Shown here in pieces: positions 42,926 through 51,410 of a DNA stretch of 64,000 bases. The notes under the pieces were generated by a model, which made no database searches, had not been told where the DNA came from, and saw only the letters and a program-made list of their open reading frames with translations. Origin of the DNA: Geomonas paludis (lineage in GTDB: Bacteria > Desulfobacterota > Desulfuromonadia > Geobacterales > Geobacteraceae); contig NZ_BLXY01000002.1 in assembly GCF_014193585.1 (NCBI RefSeq), positions 496,001 through 560,000 of the forward strand, read 5' to 3'. The translations under genes and the position numbers were made by a program. How positions within the stretch are numbered: the first letter of the stretch is position 1; every line of letters begins with the position of its first letter.

Positions 42926-43384
42926 CTATGAAAGAGCCGCTCTGTTGTCTTTCTTTCCTTTAAGTCTTTCCGCCCTGACTGCGCGAGCCTTCACTAGATA
43001 GTCAGCCAAGCCGTGGGCGGTCGCCAAGGTGCGACGGTGCGCCGAGAAGTCCCTTGCGGTCAGAGGCTGTTCTCTGGGAATGCCAAATTTCGTCCGATAC
43101 TCCCCCGGGTTCATCGAATGGGCATATTTCAGATGACGCGCTAGAGTGCGCATCCCTCCCTTCCCGCACAGCATGCACACCACTTCAGTCTTTTTAAAGG
43201 CCTGCTTTCGTGATACGGCGGGCATTCCTTCATGCCTTGTCGTCTTAACGCTGGCATCCTGGTGGAGATTGGAGAGAGTGGCATGGACGCTGTTGATTTC
43301 AGCAAGCACTTCTTCCGATGTCATTGCGCACATGGATACGTGTGCGCTCACTATCCGGCCAACGACTTCCAGCATATTTGTCAT
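42926..43384 (-). CDS. MucR/Ros-family zinc-finger regulator (copy 3)
   Basis: Protein of 152 residues. MTNMLEVVGRIVSAHVSMCAMTSEEVLAE forms the N-terminus; the finger is CMLC-X10-H-X4-H (GGMRTLARHLKYAH), then EYRTKFGIPREQPL. It shares the layout of the other two copies but not the long tail of copy 2. The ATG at 43384 follows GGTGGAGG. No operon partner is obvious. Target genes are unknown; the nearby PEP-CTERM genes are reasonable candidates because MucR homologues often control exopolysaccharide and surface proteins. Confidence 0.9.
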   Translation of the reverse strand: MTNMLEVVGRIVSAHVSMCAMTSEEVLAEINSVHATLSNLHQDASVKTTRHEGMPAVSRKQAFKKTEVVCMLCGKGGMRTLARHLKYAHSMNPGEYRTKFGIPREQPLTARDFSAHRRTLATAHGLADYLVKARAVRAERLKGKKDNRAALS

Positions 43385-43721
43385 GTGCAACCTCCACCCT
43401 TAACAATTTCTAACGAAAGGACCATCTTTTTACCTGAGTCAAAGGTGAAAGTCAAACCTTGTCCACAGCCGCGGCTTCAGTAAAAGTCGCTATCGATTGC
43501 GCCTTTGGAGCGCTATCCCTTCTGGTATTTCTCCCATGCGCCTGACGACGTGAGGGCATCTGCCCCAGCGGAGTACGGGTACAGGTCCAGACATTGAGCC
43601 ACACCTGCTCCAGTTGGAGGGTTGACAATTAATTTAACTTTACTAAACCTTCCCTCTGTAATGGTTTTGCCGTCTGACGACGAAAACTGCGCCATTTCTT
43701 TGGAACCCGCAGGAAAAGGAG
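43385..43721. other. Intergenic stretch with a doubtful minus ORF
   Basis: A minus-strand ORF of 60 codons (43513-43695, AQFSSSDGKTITEGRFSKVK at the start) is present but has no ribosome-binding site. I leave it unassigned. Confidence 0.3.
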
Positions 43722-43871
43722 ATGGAAAACGTGGAACGGGATCTGATGGATGACGCCACTTCTAAGGACTTAATGGTCCAGTCGATCGGGTTCGCACATA
43801 TGACTGGGTATCAAGGACTAACTACTCTGCTGGCATGGGAGGTCTGTAATGGCACGCTGCACGCAGTTTGA
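43722..43871 (+). CDS. Small protein, 49 residues, overlapping the next gene
   Basis: AAAAGGAG lies directly before the ATG at 43722 and with ideal spacing before a GTG at 43731, so the true start may be the GTG. The product contains ERDLMDDATSKDLMVQSIG and ends LLAWEVCNGTLHAV. Its last 23 bases overlap the start of the Cys-rich gene at 43849 in another frame, which would couple their translation. I recognise no family. Confidence 0.4.
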   Translation: MENVERDLMDDATSKDLMVQSIGFAHMTGYQGLTTLLAWEVCNGTLHAV

Positions 43872-44067
43872 CTCATGCCCTTTCAGCAACAAAACGATAA
43901 TCACCTCGCCTGCAGTGACTGAATTCATGTTTGGTTTCTTCTGTAACGACAGGTTCACCAAGTGCAGGTTTTACAATTGTGCATCCGATCTTTGTGCAGA
44001 AACACCTGATGCCCCGGTTTCCTTACCAGCCGAGGTAATCATGTGGCTTGCCTCTGGCAAGATGTGA
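43849..44067 (+). CDS. Small Cys-rich protein, 72 residues
   Basis: GGGAGGTCTGTA before the ATG is a good ribosome-binding site. Six cysteines (CTQFDSC at the start, FFCNDRFTKCRFYNC in the middle, DLC later) are arranged as in small metal-binding or disulfide-bonded proteins. No signal peptide is seen, so zinc or iron-sulfur binding in the cytoplasm is more likely. It overlaps the 49-residue ORF. The gene at 44174 follows in the same direction after about 105 bases. Confidence 0.6.
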   Translation: MARCTQFDSCPFSNKTIITSPAVTEFMFGFFCNDRFTKCRFYNCASDLCAETPDAPVSLPAEVIMWLASGKM

Positions 44068-44173
44068 GGAGCGACTGAACCTGCAGCACGGGTTCGAATG
44101 GCTCTTTGTCTGAGAGGCAGTGTGACGCTGCGGGACATCGACATGACAACCAGGAGGGAAAGGAGTACGGGTG

Positions 44174-44725
44174 ATGAAAGAGAATGAGACCCTTTCTCCC
44201 CCATTCGCTTCGACGCTGATGCCTCAGAGAATGCCGGATGACAGGATCTGCGTCGAGTATTCCAGGGAGCGGGGCTTTCGTGCTTACCGTGTATCGGAAC
44301 CACCCCCACAGTTTGCTGACAACAATGCCTGGGAGGCATACCTGTGGGTATCAATGAAGCCCCAAGAGTTGGATGTATTCCAAAGCAAGCTGGCGCAGTA
44401 TACAGCAGTGGTGCGAAAAAATGCGGAAGTCACCGGTTTCCTGCACAAGGTGCTGCTGGAGACCGGGGACGCTACCCTCGTTTTCGACCAAGACCAAAGC
44501 CACCACGACAACCTGAACGACTGGGAGGTTAACGCCTGGAACTGCTGCAGCGACTTGGACGCTTGGATTCGCGATCAGGATTACGAGTTTGTGTGGGATG
44601 ATTGGGAAGATTGCTTGTACACCCATCGACTTGAGTGGCTGTTTTTCACCATCCTCAACACGGCGGCCCAAGTTTTTGGAGCCCGTAGACGAGCTCAGCC
44701 GCAGCCGCGTTGGGTCAGACGCTGA
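44174..44725 (+). CDS. Hypothetical acidic protein, 183 residues
   Basis: The ATG at 44174 lies one codon after an alternative GTG (44171); AAAGGAG is 12-13 bases upstream of the ATG and closer to the GTG. The product is acidic and rich in Trp and Asp (NDWEVNAWNCCSDLDAWIRD, EFVWDDWEDCLYTHRLEW). It has no signal peptide or membrane segment. I recognise no family. Confidence 0.55.
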   Translation: MKENETLSPPFASTLMPQRMPDDRICVEYSRERGFRAYRVSEPPPQFADNNAWEAYLWVSMKPQELDVFQSKLAQYTAVVRKNAEVTGFLHKVLLETGDATLVFDQDQSHHDNLNDWEVNAWNCCSDLDAWIRDQDYEFVWDDWEDCLYTHRLEWLFFTILNTAAQVFGARRRAQPQPRWVRR

Positions 44726-44869
44726 TAGAGCGCTGAACAGGCAACCTATGGACCGAAAGCTTTTGAATCATGGTTCCCCGGGATCACCTGCACACGTCAG
44801 ACGGCCAGTCCTGATCTGAAAAATATGGAGATGATTTGGCCCGCATGGCGGGCGTTAAGGAAGGGGACC

Positions 44870-45907
44870 ATGAAAAAACACGCCAAAATTTGGATCGATC
44901 TGGATAACTCGCCTCACGTCCCTTTCTTCGCTCCCATCATTGCAGGACTGGAGCGCAGAGGCCATAGGGTCTGGGTTACCGCGCGTGACCGCTTCCAGGT
45001 AGCGGAACTGGCGGTCCTGCACGGCATCCCCACCATCATGGTAGGCAGAGATTACGGAAGGAATAAGCTGATAAAGATTTCCGGTCTTTTGTACCGAGCG
45101 ATGCAGCTTTTTCCTATAGTGCGTAGGGAAAAGCCGACTCTTGCGCTGTCCCACGGCTCCAGGTCCCAGGTGGCCGCCGCAAAGATGGCGGGGATACCGA
45201 CCGCAGTAATGCTCGATTATGAGTTCATAGATCTCTCGTTTCCTTTTAGTATCGACGACATCTTCATGCCCGACGCTATCCCGGAACAAGCCATCACCGT
45301 GAACTGCGCCAACATCTGGCGCTACCCAGGCATCAAAGAGGACGTATACGTCCCGGGGTTCCGGCCGGGCAAGGGCCTCCTCACCGATTTGGGTATACCG
45401 CCCAACCGGATTGTCGTTACGATGCGTCCTCCCGCGACCACTGCCCATTATCATAACGTGAAAAGCGAAGTGCTGTTCCAAGATGTCATCTCGTTGGTAG
45501 CGCGCACCCCCAATACCGTCATCATCATGCTGCCAAGAGACGACCAGCAGCGTGAGGAAATAAAAGAAACCTGGGGTCATCTCCTGGAGGCGGGAAATAT
45601 GATCATTCCGCGCAAGGCTGTGAACGGCCTTGATCTAACCTGGCACTCAGACCTGGTAGTTAGCGGCGGAGGCACGATGATCCGGGAAGCGGCTGCCCTT
45701 GGAGTTCCGGCCTACAGTGTTTTTTCAGGGGTGACAGGGTGCGTGGACCGCCGCCTTGCCGAGACCGGGCGTCTGAAACTTATCACCTTTTTCGATGATA
45801 TATCGCGCATCGCCATAAGGAAGAAGGACAGACTGCACGAGGCACGTCGAAAGAGCGAAACCCTCGATTACATACTGGATCGGGTTGAGGAGGTGATAGG
45901 AAGATGA
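44870..45907 (+). CDS. DUF354 family predicted glycosyltransferase (GT-B-like)
   Basis: Protein of 345 residues. It opens IWIDLDNSPHVPFFAPIIAGLERRGHRVWVTARD, the DUF354 signature, and contains SHGSRSQVAAAKMAGIPTAVMLDYEF, VTMRPPATTAHYH and a donor-site-like end VVSGGGTMIREAAALGVPAYSVFSG. The fold resembles UDP-GlcNAc 2-epimerase and GT-B glycosyltransferases, so a role in surface polysaccharide making is likely, but the substrate is unknown. The ATG at 44870 has AAGGGG. A longer frame from 44825 is less likely. It stands between unknown genes and a sensor kinase. Confidence 0.88.
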   Translation: MKKHAKIWIDLDNSPHVPFFAPIIAGLERRGHRVWVTARDRFQVAELAVLHGIPTIMVGRDYGRNKLIKISGLLYRAMQLFPIVRREKPTLALSHGSRSQVAAAKMAGIPTAVMLDYEFIDLSFPFSIDDIFMPDAIPEQAITVNCANIWRYPGIKEDVYVPGFRPGKGLLTDLGIPPNRIVVTMRPPATTAHYHNVKSEVLFQDVISLVARTPNTVIIMLPRDDQQREEIKETWGHLLEAGNMIIPRKAVNGLDLTWHSDLVVSGGGTMIREAAALGVPAYSVFSGVTGCVDRRLAETGRLKLITFFDDISRIAIRKKDRLHEARRKSETLDYILDRVEEVIGR

Positions 45908-46205
45908 AATAAGTAACTGAGCAGCCACAAGAAGGATTTCTGCATACGCCGGCCGGCCTCCTCTATCTGAAACTGCGCTCAGACCTCTCGGAAAATTTCC
46001 CGGGTGAGAAATAAAACCCCTGCATGCTTTTCAAGCCGTAGTGATAAAAGAGTTGAAACTCAACAAGCAGCGCGCTCTCCTGCCATAACGCCACCATTTA
46101 CCGTTGAACTTTTTTCATGTTTACAGCATAATACACACCCGCCTGCCGCGGCGAACTTGTCGCTGCAGCCGATACTGCTGTCATGTTGAGGAGCGAGAAT
46201 TGCCG

Positions 46206-47729
46206 ATGAATGCAGAACAGATCAAAGAGTTTTGTGATGCTGTGAAAGATGCCTGCTGCAGCGTCGATATGGCCGGCAACTTCCTATCGATTAACGATTC
46301 GTTTTGCGCTCTTGTCGGGTATAGCCGCGCTGAGCTTCTTACCAAGCGAGCCCGCGACCTGACTCCTCACAAATGGCTTTCTTACGAGGAGGCGATCGTC
46401 GAGAAACAGGTCAAGGTCAGAGGTTTTTCTGACATCTATGAGAAGGAGTATCGCCGAAAGGACGGCTACCTCGTTGCGGTAGAACTGACGCGTACCCTGA
46501 TCCGTGACGACAACGGATCACCGATGGGGATGTTCGCTATGGTTCGGGATCTGACGTCCCGCAAACGCATTGAGCAGGAACTTCTTGTTACTCAAGAGGA
46601 GTACCGTGCCCTAGCTGAGGAGTACCGTGCCCTAGCTGAGGAGTACCGTGCCCTAGCTGAGAACTCCCCAGACATCGTTTTACGTTTTGACCGGGACCTC
46701 CGGCACATCTATGCCAACTCCGCAGCCGGAAGGGCCTGCGGCATCCCCGTCAAAGACCTGGTTGGGACAACCTTGTTCCAGATCGGCCTCCCACCGGCAG
46801 TTACCGATGTCTGGAAGGAGCGCATCGCGTCCGTTTTCCGGACGGGTGTCCCTATTAAAGTTGAAGACGTCATGGCGTTTTCGGAGGGGCGAAGGGATTT
46901 CGAGTACCAGTTGGTTCCGGAGGGAGGGGCGGCGACTATGCCAGTGTCGGTGCTGGTCGTGGGGCGGGAGATAACCGACCGCAATCATGCCGCGGCTGAA
47001 CTCGACGCGGCACGGCAGGAGTTGGAGACACGCGTCGCAAAACGGACGCAGAGCCTGCAAAAGGCGCTACAGGAACAGGAATCTTTCAGCTACACCGTTT
47101 CCCACGATCTCCGGGCGCCGCTGCGCCACATTAATTCCTACCTTGCCATTCTCCATGAAGAATTCGGCGACATCCTCCCTCCGGAAGCGCAGAGTCTGAT
47201 AGGAAAGACCCGGCTGGCTAGCTGCCACATGGGGAATCTGATAGATGACCTCCTGGATCTGGCCCGCGTCGGCAGAATCGCACTGACCAAGGTTGAAGTG
47301 AATATTAGTGCGCTCGCCTCCAGTTCCTGCGAAACACTTCAAGGGGCCGAGCCTTCCCGCCAGGTGCGGTTCCTCGTTCAGGACGGCATGAGGGCGAAAG
47401 GCGATTGGCTTCTGTTAAAGCAGATGCTGGACAACCTCCTGGACAACGCCTGGAAGTACACCGCTGGAAATCCAGAGGCAACAATAGAATGTGGTACGGA
47501 AGTTTGTGGCGATGAAGTTATCTTCTTCGTCCGGGACAATGGCGTTGGGTTCGAGATGGCATACAGCGACCAGTTGTTTCATCCCTTTCAGCGCCTGCAT
47601 GGTCCGGAGTACCAAGGGAACGGCATCGGGCTTGCCACGGTGAAGCGGATCATCGACCGGCACGGCGGCAGGGTCTGGGCGGAATCACAACTAAATAAAG
47701 GGGCAGGTTTCTACTTCACCTTGCCGTAG
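46206..47729 (+). CDS. PAS-PAS sensor histidine kinase
   Basis: Protein of 507 residues, cytoplasmic. PAS 1 (about 5-120: FCDAVKDACCSVDMAGNFLSIN ... MFAMVRDLTSRKR), then a short heptad coiled coil with three exact EEYRALA units, PAS 2 (about 150-260: PDIVLRFDRDLRHIYANSAAG), HisKA SHDLRAPLRHINSYLAIL (His300) and HATPase NLLDNAWKYT, VRDNGVGFE, GNGIGLATVKRII. There is no output domain. The start may also be TTG at 46200, which better fits GGAGCGAGAA; the ATG at 46206 is the conventional choice. No receiver is adjacent. Confidence 0.92.
   Translation: MNAEQIKEFCDAVKDACCSVDMAGNFLSINDSFCALVGYSRAELLTKRARDLTPHKWLSYEEAIVEKQVKVRGFSDIYEKEYRRKDGYLVAVELTRTLIRDDNGSPMGMFAMVRDLTSRKRIEQELLVTQEEYRALAEEYRALAEEYRALAENSPDIVLRFDRDLRHIYANSAAGRACGIPVKDLVGTTLFQIGLPPAVTDVWKERIASVFRTGVPIKVEDVMAFSEGRRDFEYQLVPEGGAATMPVSVLVVGREITDRNHAAAELDAARQELETRVAKRTQSLQKALQEQESFSYTVSHDLRAPLRHINSYLAILHEEFGDILPPEAQSLIGKTRLASCHMGNLIDDLLDLARVGRIALTKVEVNISALASSSCETLQGAEPSRQVRFLVQDGMRAKGDWLLLKQMLDNLLDNAWKYTAGNPEATIECGTEVCGDEVIFFVRDNGVGFEMAYSDQLFHPFQRLHGPEYQGNGIGLATVKRIIDRHGGRVWAESQLNKGAGFYFTLP
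46596..46658 (+). repeat. Three perfect 21-bp tandem repeats inside a kinase gene
   Basis: The unit GAGGAGTACCGTGCCCTAGCT occurs three times without change. Each encodes seven residues (EEYRALA), exactly one coiled-coil heptad, between the two PAS domains. Change in copy number would keep the frame and the heptad phase. Confidence 0.9.
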
Positions 47730-47793
47730 ACCAGAAGGGTAGCCTGCCCCCTATTCCTTTATTCTTGTGAACTTCACCTTCTCACGAGATATA

Positions 47794-47814
47794 TAATACA
47801 AAAATAATGTATTA
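47794..47814. promoter_or_regulatory. Inverted repeat upstream of the chemoreceptor gene
   Basis: TAATACA-N7-TGTATTA lies in the 367-base gap before the chemoreceptor gene. It could be an operator; the rest of that gap shows nothing I can name. Confidence 0.35.
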
Positions 47815-48096
47815 CATTTCTGGTTGTGTATACTTTTTTTCTGAATCTATTCCTCCGGTTATACACCTCAAACACGCTCAGCGCCCCTCTTCTACTGCTG
47901 TTCTTCAGCAAACCTAATCATTTTCCCCTTCATTTACTCAACCAGCCGCCGAAAGCAACTGCAACTTCTGGATGAAGATGCAGAAGCTTCAGGCGCATTG
48001 AGCCGTCCCGGCGCGCCGACCTGCTTTTTAAATGCCCGTAAAAATACACGCGTCGGGGTGACGCCATCACTAAACCGGAAACAAGGACAGGAAGGT

Positions 48097-50640
48097 ATGG
48101 AAAAGATGAAACTCAAGGTAAAGGTCATCATCGGGTTCACTGCTGCGGCGCTGTTCGGTGGCGCAGGTTGTCTCGCGACGGTGCGCGGCTCTACCCCAGT
48201 CGGATTGGGTGCCGGCGCAGCCGCTTTCGCCCTCACCCTCGCCATCGGCTGGTTCCTGGCGCGTGCAGTCGAAGCGGAACTGCACCGCCTCGCCGAGAAC
48301 AGTTCCGGCACGGTCGAAACGATGAGGAGGGAGTTCGAAGGGGAACGTGCCCGGCTGATCGAGGATAGCGCCCGGGCGGCGGAGGCGATGAAGAAGGAAT
48401 TCGAGGGAGAGCGTGACCACCTGATCGAGAAGAACGACTGGTTCCGCGCCATCATCGACGCGGTGCCGTTCCCGGTACACGTCACCGACAACGACATGAA
48501 CTGGACCTTCATGAACAAGCCGTTCGAGACGCTGCTGGTCCGCGAGGGGCGCATCAAGGACCGCGACTCCGCCGTGGGGCATGCCTGCAGCAACGCGGCA
48601 GCCAACATCTGCAACAACGAAGGGTGCGGCATCAAGCAGCTCAACAAGGGGGTGAACGAAAGCTTCTTCACCTGGTGCGGCTCGGAATGCAAGCAGGACA
48701 CCGCCTACCTCCTGAACCGCAAGGGTGAGCGCATCGGTTATGTCGAGACGGTGACCGACCTGACGGCGATCATCAGGAACCGCGACTACACCCAGGTGGA
48801 GGTGGAGCGCATGGCGGGAAACCTCACCAAGCTCGCGCTGGGGAACCTGGACCTCGACCTGAAGGTGGCGGAGGCGGACCAGCACACCGTGGTGGCACGT
48901 GAGAACTTCGTCAAGATCAACGACAGCCTCTCCAGGGTGAAGGACGCCGTCGGCGCCATGATCGTTGACACCGAGACGCTGGTGCACGCGGCGCTGGCCG
49001 GCAACTTCCAGACCCGCTCCGACGCCTCCAAGCACCAGGGGGAATACCGGGCCATCGTGGACGGAGTGAACCGGACCCTGGACGTGGTGGTGGAGAAGAA
49101 CGACTGGTACGAGGCGATCATAGACGCGGTCCCCTTCCCGATCCATGTCACCGATAACGACATGAACTGGACCTTCCTCAACAAGCCCTTCGAGGCGCTC
49201 CTGGTGAAAGAAGGGCGCATCAGGGACCGGGTCACGGCGCTGGGGCTTCCCTGCAGCAACGCGGCCGCCAATATCTGCAACACCGAGGGGTGCGGAATCA
49301 AGCAGCTGCATCGGGGGGTGCCGGAGAGCTACTTCGACTGGTGCGGTTCCGGGTGCAAGCAGGACACCACCTACCTGATGAACCGCAAGGGGGAGAAGAT
49401 CGGCTACGTGGAGGTGGTCCAGGACCTGACGGCGATCATCAGGAACCGGGACTACACCAAGGGCGAGATCGACAGGATGGCGGTGAACCTCCACCTCCTT
49501 GCGCAGGGGGACCTGGACCTCGACTTCGCCATCGCCCAGCCGGACCAGCACACCAGGGAGGCACATTCCGACTTCACACGCATCAACGACAGCCTGAAAA
49601 GCGTGAAGCTGGCCATGGATCGCGTCATCGGCATCACCAAGGAAATCGCCGACGGCAACCTGAGCGTGGAGGTGACGCCGCGCTCCGAGAAGGACGAACT
49701 GCTCAAGGACCTGGCTGCGATGGTGCAAAAGCTCTCGGACGTGGTGCTCGACGTCAAGCAGGCCGCGGACAACGTGACGCTGGGGAGCAAGGAGTTGGCC
49801 GACAATGCAGAGAACACGTCGCAAGGGGCGACCGAGCAGGCGGCCTCGGCCGAGCAGGCGTCCAGCTCCATGGAGCAGATGAGCGCCAACATCAGGCAGA
49901 CGGCGGACAACGCGATGCAGACCGAGAAGATCGCGGTGAAGTCGGCGGTCGACGCGCAGGAAGGGGGCAAGGCCGTCGCGGAAACGCTGGCAGCCATGAA
50001 GGAAATCGCAGGTAAGATCTCGATCGTGGAAGAGATCGCGCGGCAGACCAACATGCTGGCGCTGAACGCTGCCATCGAGGCGGCGCGAGCCGGAGAGCAC
50101 GGCAAGGGTTTCGCGGTGGTCGCGGCGGAGGTGAGAAAGCTCGCCGAGCGGAGCCAGAAGGCGGCAGGGGAGATTTCCACCCTCTCCACCTCGAGTGTCC
50201 AGATCGCCGAAACGGCGGAGGCGCTGCTGGGCGAAATCCTGCCTAACATCCAGAGAACGGCGGAACTGGTCCAGGAGATCAGCGCCGCGAGCAAAGAGCA
50301 GGACGGCGGCGCCCAGCAGATCAACCAGGCGATACAGGTGCTGGACCAGGTGATCCAAAAGAATGCGACGGTGGCCGAGGAGATGGCGTCCACCGCCGAG
50401 GAGCTTTCCTCGCAGGCTGCCCAGTTGCAGAACACGATCTCCTTCTTCCAGGTCAGGGACAACGAGGTTGCAACAGGTAGGGTCGCGGAGGGGATGAAGC
50501 GGCACAGCGGCCGCAAAGCCGCATCGATGACCTATGCGGCTTCGGAACCCAAAGCCAGCCCCAAGGCGCGCGGCAAGCAGGCCGCCATCGACAAGGGAGT
50601 GGCGCTGAGCCTGGATCACAACGACTTCGAACGTTTCTAA
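48097..50640 (+). CDS. Methyl-accepting chemotaxis protein with two Cys-rich PAS domains
   Basis: Protein of 847 residues. Two N-terminal membrane helices close together ([15 protein letters not shown] and [21 protein letters not shown]) leave almost no periplasmic domain, so sensing is cytoplasmic. Two PAS domains (about 105-235 and 320-450) are near repeats of each other; each carries a conserved Cys set ([27 protein letters not shown] or WCGSGCKQD). Each is followed by a HAMP-like segment. The signalling domain has [30 protein letters not shown] in the hairpin tip. The Cys pattern suggests a metal or haem cofactor, perhaps redox or gas sensing. GGAAGGT precedes the ATG at 48097. Confidence 0.92.
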   Translation: MEKMKLKVKVIIGFTAAALFGGAGCLATVRGSTPVGLGAGAAAFALTLAIGWFLARAVEAELHRLAENSSGTVETMRREFEGERARLIEDSARAAEAMKKEFEGERDHLIEKNDWFRAIIDAVPFPVHVTDNDMNWTFMNKPFETLLVREGRIKDRDSAVGHACSNAAANICNNEGCGIKQLNKGVNESFFTWCGSECKQDTAYLLNRKGERIGYVETVTDLTAIIRNRDYTQVEVERMAGNLTKLALGNLDLDLKVAEADQHTVVARENFVKINDSLSRVKDAVGAMIVDTETLVHAALAGNFQTRSDASKHQGEYRAIVDGVNRTLDVVVEKNDWYEAIIDAVPFPIHVTDNDMNWTFLNKPFEALLVKEGRIRDRVTALGLPCSNAAANICNTEGCGIKQLHRGVPESYFDWCGSGCKQDTTYLMNRKGEKIGYVEVVQDLTAIIRNRDYTKGEIDRMAVNLHLLAQGDLDLDFAIAQPDQHTREAHSDFTRINDSLKSVKLAMDRVIGITKEIADGNLSVEVTPRSEKDELLKDLAAMVQKLSDVVLDVKQAADNVTLGSKELADNAENTSQGATEQAASAEQASSSMEQMSANIRQTADNAMQTEKIAVKSAVDAQEGGKAVAETLAAMKEIAGKISIVEEIARQTNMLALNAAIEAARAGEHGKGFAVVAAEVRKLAERSQKAAGEISTLSTSSVQIAETAEALLGEILPNIQRTAELVQEISAASKEQDGGAQQINQAIQVLDQVIQKNATVAEEMASTAEELSSQAAQLQNTISFFQVRDNEVATGRVAEGMKRHSGRKAASMTYAASEPKASPKARGKQAAIDKGVALSLDHNDFERF

Positions 50641-50651
50641 ACCACAAACAA

Positions 50652-50684
50652 GAGGCCGCCTTGTCCAGGAGACAAGGCGGCCTC
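50652..50684 (+). terminator. Hairpin after the chemoreceptor gene
   Basis: GAGGCCGCCTTGTC (50652-50665) and GACAAGGCGGCCTC (50671-50684) form a perfect 14-bp stem with a 5-base loop, 11 bases after the stop. No T-run follows. Confidence 0.7.
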
Positions 50685-50721
50685 AGCAGGCCTAACCCGC
50701 TCGCCTTTCGTTCGGCGGGGG

Positions 50722-51063
50722 CTACAGGAGGAGCCGGTAATCAAGCTCCAGGGCCGCGGCAAGCTTCCTGGCAGTCTCCCTGCCTATCGGCCTTTTCCCC
50801 CGCTCCATTTCCGAGAGGTGTCGTTGCGGTATACCTGAAAGTTCCGACAACCGGGTCTGGGTCAGTGCCGCCTTCCCTCTCGCTCCACGCAGAACTGAAG
50901 CGGGCACACTGCCGCGGCGTCCAGCCACCTCACGCCAAGGCACCGACTCCGACTGTTCCAATTGCTCGGCGTACTCAGTGATTGCTGCTACATGGGCAGG
51001 ATGCACCATCAGGTGCAGCGGGACCAACTCTTCAGTAGGGCGCTTTTTCGTGCGTCCCAACAT
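50722..51063 (-). CDS. HTH antitoxin of HigBA-like pair (copy 2)
   Basis: Protein of 113 residues, nearly the same as 27521-27862: VPLHLMVHPAHVAAITEYAEQL at the start and the XRE domain RGARGKAALTQTRLSELSGIPQRHLSEMERGKRPIGRETARKL. It overlaps the toxin gene by 32 bases, as in copy 1. Both genes share the palindromic operator at 51326. With two so similar pairs in one region, cross-binding between antitoxin and toxin of different pairs is likely. Confidence 0.88.
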   Translation of the reverse strand: MLGRTKKRPTEELVPLHLMVHPAHVAAITEYAEQLEQSESVPWREVAGRRGSVPASVLRGARGKAALTQTRLSELSGIPQRHLSEMERGKRPIGRETARKLAAALELDYRLLL

Positions 51064-51316
51064 ACGTCACCTCCAAAAGCCTTACCCGGTTATCCACCAC
51101 TTCCCACACCGCGACGTACGTCGGTTTTCCTTTCTTGATGTGGCAGTGATACCTTTGAGTACTGCCTTCCAGCTTGGAATAGTTCTTCCAGTTGTAGCGG
51201 TTCGGGCCAAGCAGCTCAAGCTCTGCCGTCAACAGGTCCAGTCGGTCCTGCACCGACGGCGGCAGTGCATCATACTGCTTGCCCGCCTTCTTGCTGTAGG
51301 TCACTATCCATTTCAT
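51032..51316 (-). CDS. RelE/HigB-like toxin (copy 2)
   Basis: Protein of 94 residues, nearly the same as the toxin at 27831-28115: MKWIVTYSKKAGKQYDALPPSVQDRLDLLTAE, then RYNWKNYSKLEGS, YHCHIKKGKPTYVAVWEVVD and the identical C-terminus LLEVTYVGTHEKAPY. The start ATG at 51316 lies ten bases from the operator palindrome. No integrase is nearby, so the second copy is not obviously part of a mobile element. Confidence 0.88.
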   Translation of the reverse strand: MKWIVTYSKKAGKQYDALPPSVQDRLDLLTAELELLGPNRYNWKNYSKLEGSTQRYHCHIKKGKPTYVAVWEVVDNRVRLLEVTYVGTHEKAPY

Positions 51317-51325
51317 CCGGCATCT

Positions 51326-51344
51326 TATACTAGGTTTTAGTATA
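51326..51344. promoter_or_regulatory. Toxin-antitoxin operator palindrome (copy 2)
   Basis: TATACTA-N5-TAGTATA, with the same arms as at 28125-28143 and the same 9-base distance to the toxin start; only the central 5 bases differ (GGTTT here, CTTTT there). Confidence 0.7.
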
Positions 51345-51410
51345 TTGTCAAACCAGCGAACGCTCCCCCCCTCCCCCCACCACTAACCAGAAGGAGCGCC
51401 TCCCGCACCG

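Noticed and set aside
43513-43695. Minus-strand ORF of 60 codons
   Set aside because: The reading looks protein-like but the start has no ribosome-binding site and the opposite strand carries a better-supported small gene just upstream.
46596-46658. CRISPR-like array
   Set aside because: The three 21-base units have no spacers and code for a coiled-coil heptad in frame.
48070-50619. Minus-strand ORF of 849 codons
   Set aside because: It is the mirror of the GC-rich chemoreceptor gene; it has no domain pattern and is rich in Arg, His and Leu as expected for an antisense frame.
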